Positions 12,301 through 24,809 of a stretch of 64,000 nt of DNA are shown in pieces. Position numbers and translations under genes: made by a program. Within the stretch, counting starts at the first letter, position 1; every line of letters starts with the position of its first letter. The stretch comes from Hofstenia miamia (lineage: Eukaryota; Xenacoelomorpha; Acoela; Hofsteniidae): positions 90,473-154,472 of the forward strand of contig CABFPE010000305.1 of the NCBI GenBank assembly GCA_900660155.1. Reading direction: 5' to 3'. Under the pieces are notes generated by a model. It was not told the DNA's origin, did not search any database, and worked only from the letters and a program-made list of their open reading frames with translations.

Positions 12301-15300
12301 CCTCTCAGGCCCAGTTTATTACAGCCCGTGCGAAAGGCTCATCATTTCAAGTAGATTTGCTAACCTTTGCGTGTTCATTACGCTGTGCATTCTTGCACGG
12401 CTCTATTAATAACAGGCAACTTCATTATAAACAGGCAACTTTCTATGCTAACTACTATGCTTACATTCATTGGAAATATAATTTCATTGCTAAACTTGCT
12501 GCAGAATATTAAAGAATTATTTGACGACCTCGCTGATTGGTTTATTACAAACGCGCACTATCAATTAGCGCGGCTTTCAGGAATGCACGGCTAGCAGTGC
12601 AAATTAGAAGGGCTTTAGTGAACGCATTTTGAATAACAAATACCGGGGAGTGTTGTACGGGCTGTAATAAACTGGAACTCAATGTTGCATTTCCAAACTT
12701 GTTTACTGGTAGAATTATACATTGACATTATCTGTGGCAATTGCTATGAACGCTGCGCTAAGCAATCTTTTCTCAAACAGTATTAAAATATAATAATAAA
12801 ATAAGATGGACAATTTCACAATAAAAAATATATTTCAGGGTGCACATTAGAACTTCGAGCTAAGGACCGATCTGGTAATTAACTACTGAAGGATGTGAGA
12901 AGAAAATGAACCGCATAAATAGTTCCAGCTTTCATTCATACTTAAAAGTGTCAATATATTTTGTTCCTCTAGTGGTGAAATAAAATTCACATGCAATTAA
13001 TTAAAAATGATTGGTTTTTATTGGCAAGTATCCATGGAAACAAAACTAAAACGCGTACTGGTAGCTGAAAAGAAAATCCAAAGGTAACAGACTTTACAAG
13101 AATCGAAATTTTATCTTTTCTCATGCACCGATAATCCCATGAGAGATATCATTCAGAATGCCTACCATGCACTATGAAATATTGTACATTTTCTTGACAT
13201 GACAATGGATGTTTTGTGGATCAGAAGCAGTACATTTTGAAAATTCGCATTCTAACTAAAGTGAATGACATTGAATTGCTGAAGAGCTGTAGGTTCACTC
13301 GTGACTCGCTTTTTTTTGTTCAAGAAAAAGAAGCAACAGTTCCACTTCTCAATAATAAACACAAAAACGGAAGTGTCCAATGAGACATAACAAGGGGCAA
13401 GCTATTTTTACTATAACATAACAAAAGTTGATATGCATTTAGCTGGCTACAGAATTCAACACCGATCATATACATCAAATAGTACGCAATAATCGAAAGG
13501 CATATTTAAAACAGCTAAGTTTGGATTTGGTAATTGAAAACATTGCTATGAATCAATTTTAAAAGTTGTCATGACAGTTACCAGTGGCTTGGATATATTC
13601 CAATGAATGTCACATGCAATGTTCCTATTCGATGTAATTAATGCACAAACCAAATAGAGTTGTGATGTTTGCTCAAAAGCGATTTGTCCCATTCATCATG
13701 GTTATCAATTGCCACAAACCATGGCGAAATTTTTTCGCTAAATTGATTGATAATTACTAAATTCCCAAGATTCGATCTCTGATAAAGGATTCACTCCTTA
13801 CAGAATCTTTGAGCGAAATTGATGCAAATTACAGTGAAGAGGATCGATAAATCAAGACATAAGCCACTTGAGGAGAGAATGACACTACATTTCATCAATC
13901 CTTATATAGAGGTAAATTTCCTTTAGAGGGAGAATATTTTCATCAAGTCCACACCGAATAAAACAATCATTTATAAATTTGTTCATAATTGTCAGGTTTA
14001 TAATAATTTTGGTCAAAGTGTTTAAAAACCAGATCAGATATGTTTTCTAGTAGATTTCCTATTTGGATTGAAAAACTACAGTAATGTCGAAAAATATCTT
14101 AAAAATGTTAATCATAATTGAAATGTAAATGCTAACCTTATAGTCAATGACAACTCCTTCAGCAACGGCTTTATCTAGCATCTTTCTATACCACTCTTGC
14201 AAACGCTTTGGCTTCGGAATTTTTTGGTCGTGCGGATGGCAGTGGAATACATAATCATCGCCTTCTCCAGGAGGGCAAGCCCAAATATGAGCAGAAATGT
14301 AACCGAGATTTTTGCAGTATTCCAAATAGCCAATTAAAATTTCATGATAAAGCTTAGTTCGAAGGTGACTTGGTTGAAAGAAATATACACTGTCCAAGTA
14401 GGAAATATAGACGCGCCTAAAATATATTTAGAAGAGATTTTAGCGAAAAAGAAACCTTTTATTTGGATGGGGCACATCTGAATTATACTCCTGAACATGC
14501 ATTCCAAAGAAACAAACATCATAACCTTCTTTCAATTCACAGAAAGCAAATATGGCTTTGCTTTTATATTGAAACCGAGGAGGAAATTCGGGATATCTAA
14601 AATAATTGTAATAAATTATTTACCAAAATTATTTTCAAATTATTATTGAATTGATGCCTCTGTAATACATTAATTGTGCACGTCCGTAAATCGTTGTGTA
14701 TAAGCCGTCACTACGTATAAGACGCACCCCAAACGTTGAAAGTTGTTTTTTTAGTTACAGGTATACAGCCTGCATAAGCCGCCTCTGCCACACTGATTTT
14801 ATCTTTGTCCATATACGTATTCCCAGTCACATAACTTCACAAACCTAGTGACAGGTGCTGGATATTTCCTAGCGTTATTTTTTGAATAAATTATTTTCAG
14901 CAATTGCGGATTCTAAGGCTACGGTTAGACTACGTGATTGGTAGCAAGCAAAATTACTTAAACACGTCACATCGCTAATTATCTCAGTGGTTAGACGTGC
15001 GATTTTTCAAAATGTGACAGATCATGCGTGATCAATCACATAGTCTAACCGTGGCCTAAAGATTTTTTAACCCTGGACGTATTGAGCAGCTTAGAGATAC
15101 TATTGTTAGACTGCCTGTATAAGACGCACAGCAAACAAACACAATTTGAGGGTAATAGGTGCGGCTTTATGATTTGCAAAACTTAAAGACAATATTGTTT
15201 TAAGCTATTCTGCGTGTTAAAAGGTCATTTGATACAGTTTGATTTGCTATACTACTTTATGAACATAAAATGATAGCAGTGCTCACAAAGCGGACAGCAT

Positions 15301-18300
15301 TAAAGCTCAATAACTAAATGAAATTTAAAAGAGTTTTTATTTTAACGCATTCTTTTGTAATGAATCGAAAATGTACATCAAGGGAGCAGATTTTGATCTT
15401 GTATTGTGAGATCTCTGACATAAAAGTATTCGAGTTTTTTCACTAAGAAAAATATTGCACATTATGTGGAATCTGTTACAGTGAATTTGTTCAAGACAAT
15501 AATACAACCAAATGTCTGAAGCCCACTGATATTTAAAATAAATTTGCAACAACGTTTTATTCATATTCTATCACCTTGCAATACATTAAAATTTTCATAT
15601 CACTACATATAGAATTTTCAAAAAAACATCTAACATAAACGTGATTATCTGTTAGACGCAAAATGGGCATTTAAAAGCAATTTGCTTACTTTACATTATG
15701 ATTTTTAAACTACTAAACATTCGATTTATCTACTGGTAATGTTTCCTACAAAACTTCAAAAAGATTATATGCACCTTTGCGCTGTAAAAGTAGCACGGAG
15801 TTTCAAAATTCGTGTTGAGTAAGCAGTGGGCATTTTAAGGCGCAGTTTATAGGTCATGTACACATTGGTAAAAGACAAAATAAACATCAGTTAATCAGGT
15901 ATGGATTTTTAATCTGAAATTATGTCCATATACATTACATGAACACCAATTGATTAAACCAAACAACCTATTTTGCTAATCGAAAATACAATGTAATAAA
16001 TTTCAACGCTAGATAAGAAAGTTCAACAGCGAAATTCCTAAACATGACTAAACAGGCAGACTTTAGACATTAAACAAGTGTTCAAACAAATATCTATACA
16101 ATTTTTATTAGCATCGTTTACTAATATTGAAGAGGCAATTTTACATTATTTCTGAAAAGTACCTGTTCCGCATTCCACTTTTAACTTCTACAGTTTTGTC
16201 AGAACTGGCAAGCACCTTAATAGCGACGTTTACATGGGCAGCGTCATTATTACGAAGAAATTTGTTGATTCGATTTTCTAGAAAAGCCGATAAATTGTTC
16301 GAAGGCAACCCTAAATATAATTGATGAAATGTATATAACTTCATTAAAAATTAGAAAATGCAAAAAAATATCATACTGGAAGCCTGATATTTATGCTCTC
16401 TTGATTTCTTTCCTTTGGATTTTAGGCACCCTTCACATATAAAACTAAAACGATTGTTAAAAGATTATATTTAGTAACTTAACTAACGATTTCCAAATAC
16501 AGTCAAAATGCATTGCACAAATCTGATGCCATAGTCGTCCACATTCAGTACACATTACTTGAGGCTCTCGATCCACTTTGTCATTAACAAGACATTCGAA
16601 TTCGTTTTTCTGAATTTCGCTAAATGGTCTTATGAGTATTTGATAATAATGTAAATGAATGTAGTCAAATAAATTAATGTGAATCTTTAGGATTGTTTTT
16701 TGTGATTTTTTCCATAATTACTGATGGATCCGGTCAGGTTAGTGCTGGGTAATCTGCAGGCATCGGTTAGGCAATTCTATTCTTGATTTTCAAAATATAT
16801 TGATTACAATAATTGCGGTATTGCATAAATAGAAATTATGGAAAAGGGTGAAAATTTTAATAATTTTTGCCTTTCAAATTGTAGAATTACAATAAGGCGA
16901 AAATGAAACAACATGCTCTTTTTTAGCACTTAGAAATGAATGTCCAGTTTGCAACAGATGAAGCTTGTATTTTTAGTTGGGGCAATATCCATTTTAGAAA
17001 CATGAATTTCCAAATTTTTCAAACTTCAGTATGTTGAAAAGTTTTTATTTGACTCAGGAATACCTTTAAGAGCGCATTCAATGCCTTTTATAGTAATTAT
17101 TATAGAAGGCGCCGGTGTATCCATAAAATGTATGTTTTGCTGACGAAAATAAACCTATTGGTTCCATTTTCGTATTCATCTTGATACAGTTTAATAAAAT
17201 TCACAAACCTACTTTTGTAATTCCACCATTAAGTAACCTATGTATAAAGTAATATATTTCCTATCACGTGCGCTTATTAGAGAAAGGCTAAGCTTAGCAA
17301 CTTTGCAAAAATTCTAAATTTAGGAAGAATTCCAATCGTAGCTTGCCATTATTAATGCCTAAATGCCCGTAGCACAATGTAATATTATTATTGTATAAAT
17401 GTTATAAAAGAGATACAGCTATATATATATATATATNTATTTATGTGATTAGCTATTTATCTTGTGTACTCAAAAGAGTACACTGCCGGCGATGAGGTTA
17501 ATTGAAACACTTTTACATAATGACTTGTAGATCGAGTCTTGTTCTAAGCGAATATTCCAAGAGTACGTGCTTTGTTTTGTCAGTGCGTTATGCAATGACG
17601 CGATTAAATAATGTAAAAATATTGGCATAAATTAGTTCTGCCAATTATTTTTAAATTTAATTTGATGACACTGGAATAACAATTCCATAAGATATTTACC
17701 TAAATTTTTACACATTTAAAGTTCGATTGTATTTCAATCAAATTCTTTGTATTCGTAAACTCTATACAACACAAGTTTTAATGCTGATAACCAGGGAGCC
17801 TATAAATAAATTTTTGGCCAAATTAATTTTTAAAAAAGTGTTCGAAAAACCTGAAATATGTAAAGAACTAAGTGAATTAGATTCGCATAATTAGCAAATT
17901 TTCTAAATTGGCGGTTGAAACGTTCGGACCAAAAATAGAAATTTTTTTAGGTATTTTTAATCTGGCCCATTCAAATTTTAAAATACGATTATGCCTCTCG
18001 CTTAAAATGGTGTACTATAAAAGGATCTATCGAATGGTGCATAGCATGCCCAAATCGGACAATTATTACGGCCTCTTTAAAAAACAGGATTTTTGCACAT
18101 TTTAAGAAATTGCCATTTTAACTAATTTCACTATAATAAATGCATTTATTGCTGAAAGTTACTAGTCAATCTATTTTAAATGAATATATTCTTGAATCGC
18201 AAGTAAATTTTTACGTGTCCACCATTTTTTATGTATATAGCAAAAGAACTTCTTGAGATATTAGACGAAGATCAAATTATATATATATATATATATATAC

Positions 18301-19015
18301 TTATACGGGCGCTCAGTATTATGTGAAAAATACTTAGCGCCCGCTGGCCCGAAATTCCATAGTACTTAGCGCCCGCAAGCAGTTCGGCCGGTTAACGTCA
18401 AAAAAATCACAAATTGAGTATGCGTGATAGCTTTAGGAGTCACATAATAGCCACATAGCAAATTTGAGCTCAAGGGAAGCAATTCTCAAAAAATATATAA
18501 AAATGAAAAAAAATAAAAAATATTCCTGAAAAATTTTGATTTATTGTCATTTTAACAGTTATGAATTCGTCTTAGAAGTAATTTTTACATTTCTAAAAAA
18601 TTTGGGCGTTGTTCAATACTTGATATTGTTTTAAATTGATATTGGCAGTTTTTCCTTGTAAAAATGAAGTCCGCTTCCGGCCATGTCAAAAAAGGGCATA
18701 TATAAAAATTGAGGAGAAATTTGAATTCACAATGCTAAAACTAACCCAATTGCACAAAATCATAGCTATAGTGTTCATCACTGTAAAAATAATTTGATCA
18801 GTTAGGTGTCCGAGAACGTTTGATCGCTACTGTATATACAATTAAAAACACCCAATGTCTTAACTTTTGAGAAATAACAGAATAAAACTATGGGTTTTTT
18901 ATTAAATGGAAACCTAGCTGATTAATATAGTTGTAACTATACAGATTTTGTATTTGATAAGCGATATATATATATATATATATGCATATATACATATATA
19001 TATATACATATATAC

Positions 19016-19085
<70 letters not shown>

Positions 19086-22000
19086 GTCGTTTGTACCATA
19101 CTAATGGTGAAACTTCATTACAAACGACGAATTCTGAGAAAAATGACTGTTACAAACGACGAATCGCCTTTTTGGGGTTTAAAATTGAGGAAAAAAGCAA
19201 AATTTTCGAATTTTTTTAGTTAGTGTATCTCAGTACCCTCTCAACAATATATCCTACTAGATTAATAGGTCTAAAAATTTAAAATGAAAAAATTAGCTGG
19301 TTTTCACAGATATTCGTCGTTTGTAATTTCTCAGCAAAAATGCTTGGATCAGCTTCACACCTAGTTCATTAGCTTCCAAATTAAAAACTACATCTATTAA
19401 AGTTTTTTCAAGATGTGTAGGATATGGACTACTTTGTTTTTATTTTGAAATTTCCTTTACAATCCACTATACCGTCTTGATTCTATATTTTGGGAAACAA
19501 TCGTTAATATCTCAGTGAATAATGCTTGGATCGACTTCAAACCTAGTTAATTAGCTTCCAAATTAAAAACTACATCTACTAAATTTCTTTAAAGATTTAT
19601 AGGATATGGTATAATACCTTTGATTACTATGTACTTAATATTATATGGTTATTGAAGTTCAAGACTTTCAAGTTTGCTGTAAGCAAGAAATTATGAATAT
19701 GCACTAGTGTAATGCATATGATTAAGAAACTGTTAAAATTGCAACATCATTAGTATAAAAAATTTTTTGGTTACAAACGACGAATATTGTTACAAACGGC
19801 GTATATATATGAAAATGATTATAAATGAATATAAATTCTGCATAAATTACAAACGTCGAATATATATATATATATATATATATATAAGCAAAGAATTACA
19901 CTGTAGGCGTGACTCCAGGGTCGTCTGAAACATGTACACAATCACCTGGAAATTCTTGAAAACACTTTTGACAATAAAAATATTTTTCACACATTAATCC
20001 AGCTTTTTGATGACTAAAATATTACATAAATGATAATACACTTCTTTTGAAAATTACTGATTGACATATTGATAGTATTTGGAGTCACGTGCAATGGGAC
20101 ATATTGTTTTAGCATAACAATATATAGGTTGTGGTTGAAAAGCATATTTGCGACCGCAACAATAACCCAAAGTCTTCATCACCGGATCAATAACCCCTTC
20201 AAATACATCACAGAGCTAAATAGAAATAAATATAAATTTACAGACAATGAAATACCTTTGTAGCTGATTTGTAAACTTTTGTTGTTTTCCGATTATATTT
20301 CCAAGCATTTTCGAACATGAGCATAACATGATCAATATATTCTAATGGATTTTTATAAACACCACTTTCCAAATTTTTCTTTATAGTAGATAAATCCATT
20401 GGTGTCTTTATAATATCGTAATAATCCTAAAAACAACTTAGTCTATGTACACAAACAGAATGTATTATCCCTAAAATCGATGTTATTCAAAATTCAATTT
20501 TAAATTGAAACTTATTAAGTACTCTAAATATGTTTAACCCATCCATACAAATTTGGATCAAATTTTTTATTTATAAATAATGTGTTATAAATTAATATTT
20601 CTAGTAATCATTTATTAACTATGGTAAGGTATAGAGAATTGCAGTAACTATGGGGACTTGCTTTAGTAATATTTATTATAAGGAATTATACACCAATGAC
20701 GTTGTGAAAATTGTACATCGGTCGATAGTTAGTTGTTATTTATCGGCCAGCTCACGCAGTTTTCGTGGTTAATAGTGACTAGTTGTTTGTATGTTTGTAC
20801 ATATTGTTAATAAGCATTGTATATAAACAACACCAAAGCATCTGTAAATAGAGATGTTGTCTGGTTGCTTAGTTAGAATCACTGTTGCTCTAGTCAATGT
20901 TCACCTAAGCGACCTTCTGCTTTGACATTAAGTCCTCTGGCATAGTTCTCTTAGATTCAACCCAGTGATTATATATATATACTAATACCTCCCTCTCCGT
21001 AGTATGGTTTTTGCAAAAAAGTGCTACATAGAGGGCGGCGAGGAAAATCTTCCATACTACATAGAGGGAGTTTGGGATTTTGGCCGAAAATTAACTTTTT
21101 GCATGAAGGTAGTGACTACCAAAAGACTATGTCCTACAAAAATTAAGGAATTTATGTGGGAAATTCAGCTTATATGGTTATGTGGAAAAAATACTTAGAG
21201 GGAGGTATTAGTATATATTTATAACGGTCAGATGACAACAATAACCACTGGTTTGCTGACGAACAACTACGATGCGCTTTTTGCAAGAAAAATTCTACTA
21301 GGAAGTGTGAAAAACCAAATATTTCTCTGCATGATTTTTATTTTAAGAAAACCCATACTAATTATAGTTTTGGGTGTTTTTGCCTATATAGTCTAAAAAT
21401 GATTAACAGCAAAAAAACATTTTTACATTTAACCATATACTTTGTTTTGAAACTGGATTGTAGTGTATCGATGTTTTTCAAAAAAAAATATATTTTATGT
21501 CTCAGTTAATTTACTACAATATATCCAAAAATAATTTTGGCCAAAAACGGGTTAAAAGGGTAACTGTCTTAGTGAAAGGAAAATAGTGTAATAATATAAC
21601 AAATCACAGTGGAAACTGCGAAGAAAACCTTTATAAAGAATTTCGGGCCACGTGGTTGAATCGCATATAAAAAGTACATTCCAATATAAACTGACCATAT
21701 AACATTGTTTGAAGGGTTTAAGTGAAGTGAATTTGAATGTAGAAATCGTATACTTTGCGTTTCAATCAATATTTTTTATTTTTAATGTAAAGGAGTTTAA
21801 ATGCGAAAGAAAACTTTACTTTGAAATAATGCTCAAATTATGATGTAGATATTTAAATAAAATAATCGACTGTGCAAAAATTCCTGTCAGTAATAGAACC
21901 ACAAAACTCGTTATACGCTTCGACGAATAACTCGGAAAGCAAACTGCGATAAAGTACATCTTTATAAACCTGCAGTCTAAGTACATTTGCATAATAAAAT

Positions 22001-24809
22001 TTGTTTTAAATGTATGCAAAACTTTATCATAAATCAGATTTCAAAAAGTGTATGAATGTAAGAAATATTGACAATGTTGGCATTTAAAAACTTCAAACTA
22101 AAATATTGTAATTTTGTTATAATTGAATAAAGTTTGCATTCATTTTGAAGTTCATATATTTAATCTTAATGTAACTTTATTTTGAAGACGTGTTTCACTA
22201 AATTTTGATTACTTAAGCAACCATGTGGGTTCAGACAGCCATTTCCTGAAAAAAATGTTTGTACACCAATCTTAGCTGACGTAGTTTTCAAAAAAGTATA
22301 CTAACTGGAATTGCCAACTGAACTGGATCTACAGGTTCCCTGAATAAAAGTGAATCTGGATCTTGCTCATAAAGTTTCTGCAATGTCGGCCACAAAGCTT
22401 GCTTTAGCTCCTCAGGATCGTGAACTTTCATGTTACGAGGCATATTCGTGTCAGCAGTAGGTGACTTTGCTGTTGTAGATGGAGATTTACTAGTAACTTT
22501 TGATGGGGCTTCAGGTGAATTTTTGCAATTTGAAGCGTCAATTGGTGATGGCTTATCGACAGATTTAATTTCCTGCAATGAAATATTGAAAGTAAGTATT
22601 AAAACCGTTCGTTTACCTTTTCCATTGGAGAAGCCTTAGACACATCTTCATTGGTTAAAAACGTGTTTGTAGCAGTTTGAATACTTGCAATCTCAGATTT
22701 TACTGGAACCGTCTCTGTAATTGGCAATTGCGGTGTCCGGGTAGACACAGGAGAATTCTTTGGACATTGCATGGAATCAACAAATTGTACAGAAGATGAA
22801 CTGGAAACGTCTACGTTCGATTGAGCTGTATACTGTGGAACTCTTGTAATTGCTATGTTCTAAAAAACAAAAACTTAAAAATCCTATATCACAAAAATGT
22901 GTCCACATTGAATGCGAAATCTACATATATTATTATTTAACTAGAAAAATATTTCTAAGTGTTAGAATTGATAATTAAAATTGAAGTTGAATCTATATAC
23001 AAAACGCAGTAAGGTAAGCAATCGAAATCGACTTCGCGCTAAAAAATTAACAGAAATGGTTTTATTAATTTAAATATAAATTAATTGCTGCAAATAAAAT
23101 TGAAAATTAGTAAGTTAATTTCAAACCAGCAGCTAAATAACCTGTAATTTAAATTGCGGTTGAACTTCTGTTGAAGTCGTCGACGACATGGTTTTTACAA
23201 TTGTAGAAGCATTACTACAATGACTAACTGCATCATCTAAAAATATTTTGTTTTACCAATCAATAGAAACATTTGGCCTATAAAAACGCTAACCTTTAAC
23301 TTTTGGTTTTAAAGGTATAATAGGCCTTTTCTTTTTGTCCTTAATCTCAAGTTGAAGGTTGTATATCTTCTCCGCCAAAAGTTGATAGTACTCCTCCTAA
23401 ACCACAGATAAGGTTTTGTAAAAGAGGAGCAATCAATACCCTACAAGAAGCACTGTCAAAAATATCCACTTCGACTTTTCGTGCATAGGAAACATATTGC
23501 TTTAATAGCGATTCGTTTTCATTTGATGAGTTAACTACAGTTTGTACTAATCTACAAACCAACATAGCGCGCACAGTTGCGCCCGATTGGATATGCCAGG
23601 GAAGATCTTTTGTTGCTGGAAGTACACCAACTTCATTAATATAGGCACCAAGGTCAAAAGGACATCCATTTTTTGGAGTGGAAGTTGGTCTGAAAAAGAG
23701 GTTATACGCATAATAACAAATTTGCTTACTTAACAACACCATTTACTAGACTACCATTTATAGATTGTGTAGTATTAGAAGTAGTTGAATCTAAATAAGA
23801 GTATAAATTGAGTAAGACAAAATTGAGTATTACTAGGTTTGGCTTGTCTGATGGGTTGACAAATATTGCAATCTGTTCTAGTGCAGGTATTATAATGATG
23901 TAGGATTCGTTGTGAAGAAGAACAATGTTGAAAATTGCAATCTTTCGCATTGCATGCATCAATGTGTTTTACCACATTTTTCATTTTTAAGCACAATATC
24001 ATAGAACAGTCATTCTAAATAAATTTAATAATTATAAATAACAAATTAAGATCCTGTACATCACGACAAGCCTTTGCGTGCACTAGATACACTAACTGAT
24101 TTTGAACTCGCTTTAACTGCAGGGATGGATCATTTGTAACATTTTGAGAAGCCTAATTAGAAATTAAAATACGTTCGTAAATAATTATAAGTACCGGAAC
24201 TGGCTTTGGAGGCATTGTTTGACTTTCTGTTAAATTATATTGTACAGAATACTGTGAATTAGATGTTAATGCTTGGTTAAAAGATGGCAACTAAACAATG
24301 ATTTTAAAATGTCGAGAAAACAAAAAATACTTTTCCATTTGTATTTGAATGCATATAAGGCTGTACAGTGCGAGAAGAATTTAAATATTGTGCAGGATGA
24401 GCGTAATTAGAGTATACGCCACTATGTGTATTACTTGTCGAATCCATTGTCAACGAATGAGCAGTAGAAGTTACTGAAGATGCATGAAAAGTATCATTTG
24501 AAACAGGTGGATGAGACGCCATGTTTGTATAGGCTAGCTCTGAATTATTTTGAAATACAAACGGTTCGGAATGTGCAACGGGAGTTGAAGCTCTCAAAGA
24601 ATTTATTGAATCATAGTTACCATTACCTGGTGTCATTACAGGGGTAAAAAGATCCAATGTTTCACCTGGATTGCTGTTTGATTCTAAAATTGCGAAATTC
24701 AAAAATACACTACTAGCGATAAGCAATTACCTGTAGTATTGCCTTCGTTGAAAAAAATTTTAGATTTCTTAATTGGAGGGCTTTCCAAAAACAATTGTTG
24801 CACCTCCAT
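6382..24809 (-). CDS. CREBBP: CBP/p300 histone acetyltransferase, 24 exons, 1,691 aa
   Basis: This is a nuclear transcriptional coactivator that acetylates histone H3/H4 tails using acetyl-CoA. Exons read on the minus strand (high to low): 24731-24809, 24331-24683, 24195-24290, 24060-24152, 23834-24014, 23730-23790, 23440-23689, 23294-23396, 23142-23236, 22617-22859, 22306-22572, 20256-20426, 20058-20215, 19900-20013, 16488-16619, 16377-16444, 16163-16310, 14456-14596, 14137-14416, 11278-11604, 9451-9695, 8690-9212, 8365-8599, 6382-7094. All joints are GT-AG and the frame stays open to a TGA. Domains: NLS-like PPIKKSK near the start; TAZ1 about 186-258; KIX about 306-400 ([20 protein letters not shown]); bromodomain about 560-670; RING/PHD about 680-815; HAT about 822-1180 ([35 protein letters not shown], keeping the Trp and Tyr used in catalysis); ZZ about 1185-1225; TAZ2 about 1240-1320; NCBD remnant [18 protein letters not shown] about 1485-1502; Gln-rich tail. 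It is shorter than vertebrate CBP (about 2,400 aa), mainly in the linkers. Identity is near certain; individual exon edges may shift by a base or two. Confidence 0.95.
7095..8364. other. CBP intron 23
   Basis: This 1.27 kb AT-rich intron separates the exon ending in PIQ from the final Gln-rich exon. I see no element or RNA gene in it. The short open frame at 7,553-7,765 has no recognisable content. Confidence 0.6.
9696..11277. other. CBP intron 20
   Basis: The intron lies between the exon ending KHRE and the one starting NFFTIRL, inside the conserved region just C-terminal to the HAT core. The mariner remnant fills its left half. The right half, 10,661-11,277, is AT-rich with no further element seen. 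Confidence 0.55.
9900..10660 (+). pseudogene. mariner-family transposase remnant in CBP intron 20
   Basis: Translation in shifting plus-strand frames gives mariner hallmarks: [14 protein letters not shown] (the SGRPS linker), [23 protein letters not shown] (helix-turn-helix region; shown here only as a landmark), [22 protein letters not shown] with the second catalytic Asp, and [12 protein letters not shown]. Stops and frameshifts are frequent, so it is inactive. It is inserted in the sense opposite to the host gene. No clean terminal inverted repeats were found, so the limits are approximate. The mariner assignment rests on the order and spacing of the motifs. Confidence 0.75.
11605..14136. 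other. CBP intron 19
   Basis: This 2.5 kb intron carries a MITE at 12,311-12,675. The part 13,040-13,560 gives weak plus-strand translations with a lysine-rich block and an NITKVD-like string that might be a very old transposase, but I cannot assign it. The remainder shows nothing. Confidence 0.45.
12311..12675. mobile_element. MITE with 19-bp terminal inverted repeats
   Basis: The left end CCAGTTTATTACAGCCCGT is matched in inverted form by the right end ACGGGCTGTAATAAACTGG. The element is about 365 bp and codes for nothing recognisable. It lies within intron 19 of the CBP gene. A target site duplication is not clear, so the superfamily is not assigned. Confidence 0.7.
14914..15059. mobile_element. 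Short MITE, TIR TAAGGCTACGGTTAGAC
   Basis: The left end TAAGGCTACGGTTAGACTA is mirrored by TAGTCTAACCGTGGCCTAAA at the right end. The element is about 145 bp and lies in intron 17 of CBP. The rest of that intron (14,597-16,162) holds several GTATAAGACGCAC-like words near 14,715 and 15,118 that may belong to an older repeat, and nothing else recognisable. Confidence 0.6.
16620..19899. other. CBP intron 14 with TA microsatellites
   Basis: The longest intron of the gene (3.3 kb) separates two halves of the RING/PHD region. It has TA runs at about 17,421-17,441, 18,277-18,299, 18,964-19,083 and 19,859-19,886. A repeated TACTTAGCGCCCGC word occurs near 18,330 and 18,362. A Tc1-like end, ending GATCGCTACTGTATATA, lies near 18,805-18,840. 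An ATTCGTCGTTTGTAA-bounded element follows at 19,082-19,861. The stretch 16,620-17,400 shows nothing. Confidence 0.55.
19082..19861. mobile_element. Non-autonomous element built on ATTCGTCGTTTGTAA repeats
   Basis: The word ATTCGTCGTTTGTA starts the element at 19,082, directly after a TA microsatellite, and its inverse TTACAAACGTCGAAT ends it at about 19,847-19,861, directly before another TA run. Further copies of the word or its complement lie near 19,119, 19,150, 19,312, 19,771 and 19,789, so there are seven in 780 bp. Insertion into TA is consistent with the Tc1/mariner superfamily. No coding region is seen. Confidence 0.6.
20427..22305. other. CBP intron 11
   Basis: This 1.9 kb intron splits the bromodomain coding region just before [12 protein letters not shown]. 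It contains the MITE at 20,981-21,212. The rest is AT-rich with no feature recognised. Confidence 0.55.
20981..21212. mobile_element. MITE, TIR ACTAATACCTCCCTCT
   Basis: The ends ACTAATACCTCCCTCT and AGAGGGAGGTATTAGT are perfect inverted repeats flanked by TA-rich sequence, giving a 232-bp element. An internal CTACATAGAGGGMG word occurs twice near 21,026 and 21,057. It lies in CBP intron 11, and its short open frame looks incidental. Confidence 0.7.

Noticed and set aside
13040..13560. Possible old piggyBac or similar relic in CBP intron 19
   Set aside because: Only scattered weak words were seen, with no catalytic block and no ends.
15337..15564. 75-codon minus-strand ORF in CBP intron 17
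   Set aside because: It is not needed for the CBP frame, has no motif, and its limits do not coincide with splice sites.
18914..19223. Open frames rich in Tyr and Ile on both strands
   Set aside because: They are translations of a TA microsatellite.
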